Shown: piece by piece, positions 34,483 through 40,039 of the stretch
Layout: each line of letters starts with the position of its first letter
Position numbering within the stretch: the stretch's first letter is position 1
Assembly (NCBI GenBank): GCA_046052345.1
Contig: JBJOMN010000021.1
Coordinates: forward strand, 1 to 40,039
DNA: 40,039 nt
From: Pollutiaquabacter sp046052345
GTDB taxonomy: Bacteria; Bacteroidota; Bacteroidia; AKYH767-A; 2013-40CM-41-45
Direction: 5' to 3'
The notes under the pieces: model-generated
Database searches by the model: none
The model's input: the letters and a program-made list of their open reading frames with translations, nothing else
Told to the model about the DNA's origin: nothing
Made by a program: the position numbers and the translations under genes

Positions 34483-35739
34483 ATGCGACACCGACCATCC
34501 ATCGTTATTCTGGGAGGAGGTCCTGCCGGACTCACCGCTTCAATCCATTTGTCTAAAGCCGGAATCCCGCACGTCCTTGTCGAAAAGGGCAGCTATCCCC
34601 GCGACAAGATATGCGGAGATGCGCTGAGCGGAAAAGTCGTTTCAGAATTGCGGAAGATAGAATCCGGATTACCGCAGGTTTTGCAGTCGGACCCGGAACA
34701 TTTTCTCGGAAGTTACGGCGTGAGTTTCGTCGCACCCAATGGCCGGCGGTTGGACATACCCTTCAAGACCGATATCGACAAACTGGCACAATCGCCCGGG
34801 TTCCTTGCCCGCAGGACGGATTTCGACCGATGGTTGAGCGAGAGACTGGATACCCGCTACGCTGAATTGATGACCGGCACGGAAGTAATAGGATTGAAAA
34901 GGGAACACGGAAGGATCCTCATCGATTTCGAGCGAGAAGGCATAACCGGACAACTGCAAGCGGACCTGATCATCGGCGCAGAAGGGGACCGCTCCATGAC
35001 CGCACGGCAGCTCGGGGGTATCCGTAAGGAAAGTGACCATTACTGCGCAGGTATCAGGACCTACTATGAAGGAGTGAGCGGTTTCCATGAGAAGAACTTC
35101 ATCGAACTCCATTTCCTGAGGGATACGCTTCCCGGCTACCTGTGGATTTTTCCGCTGCCGAACGGTGGAGCGAATGTCGGTATCGGTATGCTGAGTTCCG
35201 CCATTGCACGTCGAAGGACCGACCTTAAGGCATTGCTTGAAAGATCGCTGCAACAGCCTTCACTCAGGGAACGATTTGCGAATGCACGTCGGACCGATCC
35301 GATGCGGGGCTGGGGGTTGCCCCTGGGTTCGAAAAAACGCAAGCTGAGCGGCGACAGGTTCCTGCTTGCCGGAGATGCCGGATCACTCATCGATCCCTTC
35401 ACCGGCGAGGGCATCGGAAACGCGATGATAAGCGGACGAATTGCCGCTGAAACCGTTGTTTCGGCGATACAGTCGGAGAAGTTCGACGAAGGATTCCTGG
35501 AACGATATGACCGCGACGTTTATGCTGAACTGTGGGAGGAATTACGCCTCAGCAGGACGTTGCAGCGCCTATCCGGTTTTGGATGGCTTTTCAATTTAGT
35601 AGTCAACCGGGCTGCGAAAAACAATGCTTTACGTGAAAGCATCACTGCGATGTTCGACGACATGGCCCTCAGGGGCGACATGGGTAAACCCTCCTTCTAC
35701 CTGAAGCTGCTGTTCAGCGGCAACGGGAAACGGAGCTGA
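34483..35739 (+). CDS. FAD-dependent oxidoreductase, geranylgeranyl reductase family
   Basis: A 418-residue flavoprotein of the UbiH/geranylgeranyl-reductase superfamily. It has the N-terminal dinucleotide fold (IVILGGGPAGLTASIHLSKAG, residues 7-27), the YPRDKICGDALSGK motif, DLIIGAEGDRSMTARQL, and the second FAD motif LLAGDAGSLIDPFTGEGIGN, in which GD contacts the ribityl chain. Such enzymes reduce isoprenoid double bonds or oxidise polyketide and quinone-type substrates. With no specific partner nearby I cannot choose; saturation of menaquinone or other isoprenoid side chains is one possibility. The gene is divergent from Nudix and convergent with OmpH, with 9 bases between the last two stops. 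Confidence 0.88.
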   Translation: MRHRPSIVILGGGPAGLTASIHLSKAGIPHVLVEKGSYPRDKICGDALSGKVVSELRKIESGLPQVLQSDPEHFLGSYGVSFVAPNGRRLDIPFKTDIDKLAQSPGFLARRTDFDRWLSERLDTRYAELMTGTEVIGLKREHGRILIDFEREGITGQLQADLIIGAEGDRSMTARQLGGIRKESDHYCAGIRTYYEGVSGFHEKNFIELHFLRDTLPGYLWIFPLPNGGANVGIGMLSSAIARRRTDLKALLERSLQQPSLRERFANARRTDPMRGWGLPLGSKKRKLSGDRFLLAGDAGSLIDPFTGEGIGNAMISGRIAAETVVSAIQSEKFDEGFLERYDRDVYAELWEELRLSRTLQRLSGFGWLFNLVVNRAAKNNALRESITAMFDDMALRGDMGKPSFYLKLLFSGNGKRS

Positions 35740-35748
35740 GCATGGCGC

Positions 35749-36333
35749 TTACTCCTTCTCTTCCTCGTACCGGGAATTCAAAGCATCGATGACCGATTTG
35801 GTGATATCGAGGCTGTCGTTGGCAAAGAGGATGCCGCCGCCGCGCTGATAACCGAGGACGTAGTGCAAGCCCTTTCCCTTACTGAAATCCTTCAGGTAGG
35901 CGGAGAGACGGGAGTAAAGGCTGTCGGAGTAGCGGGAATGCTCGTCATCCAATTTGGAAAGCCCCTCCTCCTTGCGCTGCACCAGTTGCTGCTGACGCAT
36001 CATCAGTGACTCTTCGGCCTGTTGACGCTGCGACTGCGTCATGGAGGCGGCATTCCGCTGATAATCCTCCACATCGCGCTCCAGTTTGTCCGAGGCGGCC
36101 TTGAGCTCTGCCTTCAACTGACCCGAACGTTTTTCAAGTTCGGATCTTCTCTCACTGTAATAAGCATACTGCTCGATGAGCGAATCCGAATTCAAAAAAA
36201 GTATCTCGCCGGAGCGGGCAGCCGGCGGAAGTTCACCATATTCTGCGGTGGAAGGTGCGTTGAAATGGAGGTAATACAGATAGCCGACGGCGATGACCAG
36301 CAGGACGTTCAAAGACAGCAGGAGCCTGTTCAT
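35749..36333 (-). CDS. OmpH/Skp-like periplasmic chaperone-family protein
   Basis: A 194-residue protein with an N-terminal hydrophobic segment (LLLSLNVLLVIAVGYLYYL) that may be a signal or a membrane anchor, a strand FLNSDSLIEQYAYY, then a long coiled coil rich in Glu, Gln and Lys (about residues 60-140), and an end with GLHYVLGYQRGGGILFAND. This is the OmpH layout, where the coil arms cradle unfolded outer-membrane proteins. An upstream TTG (36351) is open in frame, but the -7 box at 36349-36356 overlaps it, so the ATG at 36333 (MNRLLLSLN) is chosen. It is a single gene here, not next to bamA. Confidence 0.85.
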   Translation of the reverse strand: MNRLLLSLNVLLVIAVGYLYYLHFNAPSTAEYGELPPAARSGEILFLNSDSLIEQYAYYSERRSELEKRSGQLKAELKAASDKLERDVEDYQRNAASMTQSQRQQAEESLMMRQQQLVQRKEEGLSKLDDEHSRYSDSLYSRLSAYLKDFSKGKGLHYVLGYQRGGGILFANDSLDITKSVIDALNSRYEEEKE

Positions 36334-36348
36334 TGGATTTGTTTTGCC

Positions 36349-36356
36349 CAAAGTTA
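36349..36356 (-). promoter_or_regulatory. -7 promoter element before OmpH-like gene
   Basis: TAACTTTG on the minus strand matches TAnnTTTG exactly and ends 15 bases before the ATG at 36333. A -33 TTG is not visible at the proper distance. The box overlaps an upstream TTG codon and so supports the later start. Confidence 0.45.
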
Positions 36357-36443
36357 TATGAATTTCCTATGGCCCGGGAGCACGGTGCCACGCGTTATTG
36401 ATTATTTAAAGTTCGTACCTTTCGCAGACATAGCTACACTCCA

Positions 36444-37349
36444 ATGAAACGGATCATCTACGCATTGCTGGCCTTCTTCCTGGTCAGTTCCTGTAAGAAA
36501 GACAATACGCTGTCGGATGGCGGCTATTCCGACGTTCCGGCCGTGCCTTCGAGCTTCGGACAAAACGTCTTGATCGAGCAATTCACCGGCACTTTCAACG
36601 GGCAATGTCCTGCGGCAGACCTTCTATTGGATTCGGCCCTGCGACTCTATCCGGGCCGCGTCATCGGGGTGAACATACACGTCGCGGATTCCCTTTCGGT
36701 CAAGGAAATAACGGACAACGTGAATGGCGACAATGCGCTGAACGACTTGTTCAATCCTGTCGGGCAGATTCCCGCCGGCATGGTCAACCGAAACATCACC
36801 GACCCTTCCGCGGATCTGGACGTGACGGATTACTTCACCAAAGTTTCCGAAACTGCGGGATTGTCGCCACGGTGCGGAATCGCGATTGATGCAAACGATA
36901 TCGTCAACGGCTGGCTGGACCTGTTTGTGCACATAGGCCTGTCCGCCGATCTTCCCGGCGAGTACCGCTTACATGTATACCTGGTCGAGGATGTCTTTAC
37001 GTCAACAGACAGCATTTACGACCAGTTCAATGATTTCAGCCAGAACGGACCGACACCGGTTCCGAACAGCGTCTTGTTCTCCTTGCCTTACGAGATAAAC
37101 GGATACAGCCACGTCCAAGTGCTACGGAAGATTGTAAATACCGGCGGCTACCCCGGAGAGAGCCTCTCCGGTTTCAGCATGGTTGCAGGAAACGAGATTG
37201 TAAGCAATTACCGCCTTGACGTCAGTGACATCGACGCGGGAGCCTACTCGATTGTAGCCTTCGTGGACAAATATGGTCCGGACGGAACCACGCATCGCGT
37301 AGAAAATGCGCGTTCGGTCCGTATCGGTCAGGTGGCTTCCTGGAACTGA
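36444..37349 (+). CDS. Omp28-like lipoprotein
   Basis: A 301-residue lipoprotein. The signal peptide ends in the lipobox VSSC (LAFFLVSSCKKDN), so Cys17 is likely lipidated. The region VLIEQFTGTFNGQCPAADLL matches the thioredoxin-like start of Omp28-related proteins (VLIEEFTGTxCxxCP), but the first cysteine is replaced (FNGQC), so a CxxC redox site is missing. The rest is strand-rich (LFVHIGLSADLPGEYRLHVYL, GAYSIVAFVDKYG). Omp28-family proteins are outer-membrane or surface lipoproteins of unclear function. The O-methyltransferase gene starts 9 bases after the stop, suggesting a shared transcript. Confidence 0.82.
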   Translation: MKRIIYALLAFFLVSSCKKDNTLSDGGYSDVPAVPSSFGQNVLIEQFTGTFNGQCPAADLLLDSALRLYPGRVIGVNIHVADSLSVKEITDNVNGDNALNDLFNPVGQIPAGMVNRNITDPSADLDVTDYFTKVSETAGLSPRCGIAIDANDIVNGWLDLFVHIGLSADLPGEYRLHVYLVEDVFTSTDSIYDQFNDFSQNGPTPVPNSVLFSLPYEINGYSHVQVLRKIVNTGGYPGESLSGFSMVAGNEIVSNYRLDVSDIDAGAYSIVAFVDKYGPDGTTHRVENARSVRIGQVASWN

Positions 37350-37358
37350 TCCGGTGAG

Positions 37359-38000
37359 ATGGATTTCCTTCCCGCGCCGCTCTCGGAGTACATCGGACAT
37401 CACACCGAACCGGAATCCGAACTTCTGAAGGGGTTGGAGAGGGAGACCTATGCCAAGGTACTGATGCCGCGAATGGTTTCAGGTCATTTGCAGGGCCGCG
37501 TACTTTCCATGATCAGCCGGATGATCCGACCGAAGGCCGTGCTGGAGGTCGGGACCTTTACCGGGTATTCGGCGATTTGTCTCGCAGAAGGGCTGGCACC
37601 CGGAGGCGTTCTCCATACCATTGACATCAACGACGAGTTGGCGGACATGGTGAACAGATATGTAAGCGGGAGTCCGCAGGCATCTGCCATCTGTTGTCAT
37701 TGGGGAAATGCGCTGGATATCATACCTGCCTTGGAACCGATGTTCGACCTGGTTTTCATCGATGCGGACAAGGTCAATTACCTGAACTACTATGAAATGG
37801 TCTTGCCGAAAGTGCGTTCCGGGGGCTGGATCATCGCCGACAATGTACTTTGGAGCGGAAAAATCCTGGACTCGACCCGGAATATGGATTCTGACACCTT
37901 GGCGTTGCACCGTTTCAACGAAAGGGTTTCGACTGACAACCGGGTAAGATCGGTGCTATTGCCGGTTCGTGACGGATTGATGGTACTTGAAAAGCTGTAG
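37359..38000 (+). CDS. SAM-dependent O-methyltransferase (COMT-like)
   Basis: A 213-residue class I methyltransferase of the caffeoyl-CoA/catechol O-methyltransferase family. The SAM loop is VLEVGTFTGYSAICLAEGL (from about residue 63). The metal-binding motif is FIDADKVNYLNYYE (Asp and Lys), followed by GGWIIADNVLWSGKILDS. Length is right for the family. The natural acceptor is unknown. It starts 9 bases after the Omp28-like gene. Its last codons overlap the -33 element (37987-37989) of the next gene's promoter. Confidence 0.9.
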   Translation: MDFLPAPLSEYIGHHTEPESELLKGLERETYAKVLMPRMVSGHLQGRVLSMISRMIRPKAVLEVGTFTGYSAICLAEGLAPGGVLHTIDINDELADMVNRYVSGSPQASAICCHWGNALDIIPALEPMFDLVFIDADKVNYLNYYEMVLPKVRSGGWIIADNVLWSGKILDSTRNMDSDTLALHRFNERVSTDNRVRSVLLPVRDGLMVLEKL

Positions 38001-38017
38001 TAAAAACACTATATTTA
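37987..38017 (+). promoter_or_regulatory. Promoter of small secreted protein gene
   Basis: TTG at 37987-37989, a 20-base spacer and TATATTTA at 38010-38017 (7 of 8 bases of TAnnTTTG). The start codon follows 20 bases later at 38038. The -33 element sits within the last codons of the methyltransferase gene. Confidence 0.65.
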
Positions 38018-38037
38018 CTCATCAAAAGTCTAAAAAG

Positions 38038-38457
38038 ATGAAAAAAGGCCTTTTTTTCCTGATTTCTGTTCTTTTCACCGGTCTGGCGACCGTGGTTTCG
38101 GCACAGGAATTTTCCGAGGATGACCTCCACGACATGGGGGTCAAAAAGACGGACATCATCGATCAGATCATCCACTTCACGCCCGCGCAGAAGTCGGACA
38201 TCGTTTTCATCATCATGAAATATGACGACTTAGCTGCCTCGCGTAATACGCCTAATTTCGCCATCGGTGCGGAGGCGGAGCGACAGATGATGGCTACTTT
38301 CACTGAGGACCAGTTGGCAAACTACAATAACAATTCCGAGACGATCTATTACAATCTCATCACCGCATACGGTAAGGCGCCCGTACCTGCTGCCACCGAC
38401 AACAGCAGTTCGGCTGCGCCGGAGAAGTCCCGCAAGAAACGCAGGGCAAAACAATAA
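38038..38457 (+). CDS. Small secreted protein of unknown function
   Basis: A 139-residue protein with a clear signal peptide (MKKGLFFLISVLFTGLATVV then SAQ), so it is exported. The mature part has a helical body: FSEDDLHDMGVKKTDIIDQI, then FTPAQKSDIVFIIMKYDDLAAS, then MMATFTEDQLANYNN, in which the 'FTxxQ' type repeats resemble small periplasmic helical proteins of the Spy/CpxP style, though I do not claim membership. The tail is rich in Ser, Ala, Lys and Arg (SSSAAPEKSRKKRRAKQ) and strongly basic, so it may bind nucleic acid or anionic surface polymers. It is monocistronic: it has its own promoter and terminator. An upstream TTG at 37987 is in frame but lies in the promoter. Confidence 0.85.
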   Translation: MKKGLFFLISVLFTGLATVVSAQEFSEDDLHDMGVKKTDIIDQIIHFTPAQKSDIVFIIMKYDDLAASRNTPNFAIGAEAERQMMATFTEDQLANYNNNSETIYYNLITAYGKAPVPAATDNSSSAAPEKSRKKRRAKQ

Positions 38458-38466
38458 TTCATCCCA

Positions 38467-38488
38467 CCCCGGCACGCCGGGGTTTTTT
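38467..38488 (+). terminator. Intrinsic terminator of small secreted protein gene
   Basis: CCCCGG and CCGGGG pair around the four-base loop CACG, followed by six T. It begins 10 bases after the stop codon at 38457. Confidence 0.88.
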
Positions 38489-38533
38489 AATGCCTAATTC
38501 TGAACTTTACGGTCGAATCAACAGGAACACACA

Positions 38534-39565
38534 GTGAATTCGAACATCATTGATTTACGAAGTGATACGGTGACAAAGCCGACGGCTGCCATGTTGGAGG
38601 CGATGATGCATGCCGAGGTAGGCGATGACATCTTCGAGGAGGACCCGACTGTACGTCGGCTGGAAGCCATGGGCGCCGAACTTTTCGGCAAGGAGGCGGC
38701 GTTGTTCTGCACCTCGGGAACGCTTTCCAACCAGCTTGCACTCAAAGTCAGCACTTCACCCCAGGACGAGGTCATCTGCGATAAGCTTTCCCATATCTAT
38801 TACTACGAAGCAGCCGGTCCTGCATTCCTTTCAGGGTTGTCGTTACGCATGGTGGAAGGTGACCGCGGCCGACTCTCACCGGAGCTGATTCTGGACAACA
38901 TCAATCCGGACAATATCCACCAGCCTCCGACCCGCTTGGTGAGCTTGGAAAACACGCACAACAAAGGAGGCGGCAGTGTCTATCCGAAGGGAATGATTGC
39001 TAAGTTATCGGAGACGGCACGTTCGAGGGGATTGGGGGTGCATCTGGACGGTGCACGGATATTCAATGCCATGGCGGTGACCGGAGAAACTCCGATTGAG
39101 ATCGGCGCGTCGGTCGATACGCTCTCGGTATGTCTTTCAAAAGGTCTGGGTGCTCCGGTAGGATCGCTGTTGATCGCTTCGAGGGAGAAAATCCGTTACG
39201 CCAGGCGCGTCCGAAAGGCACTTGGCGGCGGAATGCGGCAAGCGGGGTATCTGGCGGCTGCAGGGATTTTTGCCTTAGAGAACAACATCAGCCGTCTGAA
39301 GGACGACCATTCACGGGCCAAGAAGGTTGAAAGCGCGCTGAAGGAGTGTCGTTATGTGACAGAAGTCCTTCCGGTTGAGACCAACATTGTCGTTTTCAAC
39401 CTGCAACCGCGACAGTCGGTGAACGATTTTCTAGGATATCTCTCTCAGCACGGAGTTCGCGCGATGCAATTCGGCAAGTACAGCGTAAGGTTGGTATTTC
39501 ACCTGGAGATTACGGATGCGGATGTGGAGCGATTGAATCAGGCGCTGCTCAGCTTCGAGGGGTAG
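38534..39565 (+). CDS. Low-specificity L-threonine aldolase family enzyme
   Basis: A 343-residue fold-type I PLP enzyme that splits L-threonine or allo-threonine to glycine and acetaldehyde. The PLP lysine is Lys203 in SVCLSKGLGAPVGSLL. Asp172 in VHLDGARIFNA contacts the pyridine nitrogen, and LRSDTVTKPT at the N-terminus is characteristic. Length is normal. The start is GTG at 38534, preceded by AGGA at 38523-38526 as a ribosome-binding site; no in-frame ATG gives a complete N-terminus. The gene is oriented toward the rRNA operon and is followed by a heptamer repeat rather than by an evident terminator of its own. Confidence 0.93.
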   Translation: MNSNIIDLRSDTVTKPTAAMLEAMMHAEVGDDIFEEDPTVRRLEAMGAELFGKEAALFCTSGTLSNQLALKVSTSPQDEVICDKLSHIYYYEAAGPAFLSGLSLRMVEGDRGRLSPELILDNINPDNIHQPPTRLVSLENTHNKGGGSVYPKGMIAKLSETARSRGLGVHLDGARIFNAMAVTGETPIEIGASVDTLSVCLSKGLGAPVGSLLIASREKIRYARRVRKALGGGMRQAGYLAAAGIFALENNISRLKDDHSRAKKVESALKECRYVTEVLPVETNIVVFNLQPRQSVNDFLGYLSQHGVRAMQFGKYSVRLVFHLEITDADVERLNQALLSFEG

Positions 39566-39566
39566 G

Positions 39567-39629
39567 AGTTGCGGGTTGCGAGTGGTGGGCCGGAAACCGG
39601 AACCTGGAACTTGTAACTTTTAATCCGGA
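39567..39629. repeat. Degenerate 7-base tandem repeat
   Basis: The 80-base gap after the threonine aldolase holds about nine 7-base units read in register: GTTGCGG, GTTGCGA, GTGGTGG, GCCGGAA, ACCGGAA, ACCTGGA, ACTTGTA, ACTTTTA, ATCCGGA. Neighbouring units resemble each other more than distant ones, with the repeat drifting in composition. It lies between the gene and the rRNA operon terminator. It is not coding in any frame that I trust. Confidence 0.6.
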
Positions 39630-39645
39630 CCTTTCCAGTTGGGAC

Positions 39646-39680
39646 AAAAAAAAGCCCGTCTCTTTCGAAACGGGCTTTTA
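39646..39680 (-). terminator. Intrinsic terminator of the rRNA operon
   Basis: A 9-base perfect stem (AAAGCCCGT with ACGGGCTTT) followed on the minus strand by an eight-base T-run, placed just after the 3' end of 5S rRNA. It ends the 16S-23S-5S transcript. Confidence 0.92.
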
Positions 39681-39685
39681 TAATT

Positions 39686-39794
<109 letters not shown>

Positions 39795-39847
39795 AAATGA
39801 CTTTTGACAATTGAAGAAAACACAATGAGTAGCAAGGGAATGCTTTG

Positions 39848-40039
39848 CTGACAGAAAGCTACGGGTAATTAGTATTGCTCCGCTTTGCCATTACTGGCTT
39901 TACACGTACAACCTATCGACGTCGTAGTCTTCGACGACCCTTAAAGGAGATCTCATCTTGAGGCAAGTTTCGTGCTTAGATGCTTTCAGCGCTTATCTTA
40001 ACCGTACATAGCTACCCTGCGATGCAGCTGGCGCCACAA
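39848..40039 (-). rRNA. rrl: 23S ribosomal RNA, 3' end only
   Basis: The last 190 bases or so of 23S rRNA on the minus strand; the rest runs off the right edge. Conserved tracts include CACGAAACTTGCCTCAAG and GTCGTCGAAGACTACGACG. The 3' end is placed about 20 bases after the conserved TACTAAT by comparison with E. coli, so it is approximate. About 50 bases separate it from 5S, with no tRNA between. Confidence 0.93.

Overview
The window is about 40 kb of a Bacteroidota chromosome, most likely from the Chitinophagales/Saprospirales/Cytophagales side of the phylum. The evidence is three predicted Type IX secretion (T9SS) cargo proteins, two with short type A tails and one with a type B (gliding-motility-associated) C-terminal domain. 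It also includes TonB-C, CarboxypepD_reg-like, OmpH and Omp28-like proteins, a fused E1 alpha/beta 2-oxoacid dehydrogenase, an EF-P with a TPGNLR loop, and promoters of the Bacteroidota form TTG-N19-21-TAnnTTTG. Almost everything looks like ordinary chromosomal content. I see no insertion sequence, phage, CRISPR array or tRNA.

Layout. 1-461: 5' part of a secreted protein that runs off the left edge. 561-4128 (minus): a tight set of an rRNA m5C methyltransferase, an unknown acidic protein and an L,D-transpeptidase. 4223-7044 (plus): a dicarboxylate/cation symporter and a GT39-type membrane glycosyltransferase. 7054-9004: a CarboxypepD_reg-like secreted protein (minus), then efp with a clear promoter and terminator, then a free-standing TonB-C domain protein. 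9071-10858: a beta-helix T9SS cargo protein. 10871-16352 (minus): hutH, hisS and a P-type ATPase. 16504-24114 (minus): a giant 2536-residue adhesin-like protein with about 20 SprB repeats, the most striking object in the window. 24455-26134 (minus): ettA. 26259-28487: a subtilisin-like T9SS protease. 28532-33984 (plus): a UbiA prenyltransferase, the fused E1, murQ, an unknown protein and RlpA. 33974-36333: Nudix hydrolase (minus), FAD reductase (plus) and OmpH (minus). 36444-39565 (plus): an Omp28-like lipoprotein, an O-methyltransferase, a small secreted protein and a threonine aldolase. 39646-40039 (minus): the end of an rRNA operon (23S 3' end, 5S, terminator), preceded at 39567-39629 by a degenerate 7-base tandem repeat.

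Common themes are the cell envelope (L,D-transpeptidase, MurQ, RlpA, OmpH, TonB-C, Omp28, T9SS cargo) and translation (EF-P, EttA, HisS, rRNA methyltransferase, rRNA operon). The giant SprB-repeat protein has a higher-order structure: a four-repeat block of about 302-303 residues recurs along the array, with amino acids kept and synonymous sites diverged. Several genes have a Bacteroidota -7 element within 5-15 bases of the start codon, which suggests very short or absent leaders and decides one start codon (the TonB-C gene at 8579). No single locus is clearly a new defence or metabolic system. The best candidates for follow-up are the SprB array, the EF-P loop, the coupled unknown gene beside the L,D-transpeptidase, the unknown gene after murQ, and the heptamer repeat next to the rRNA operon.
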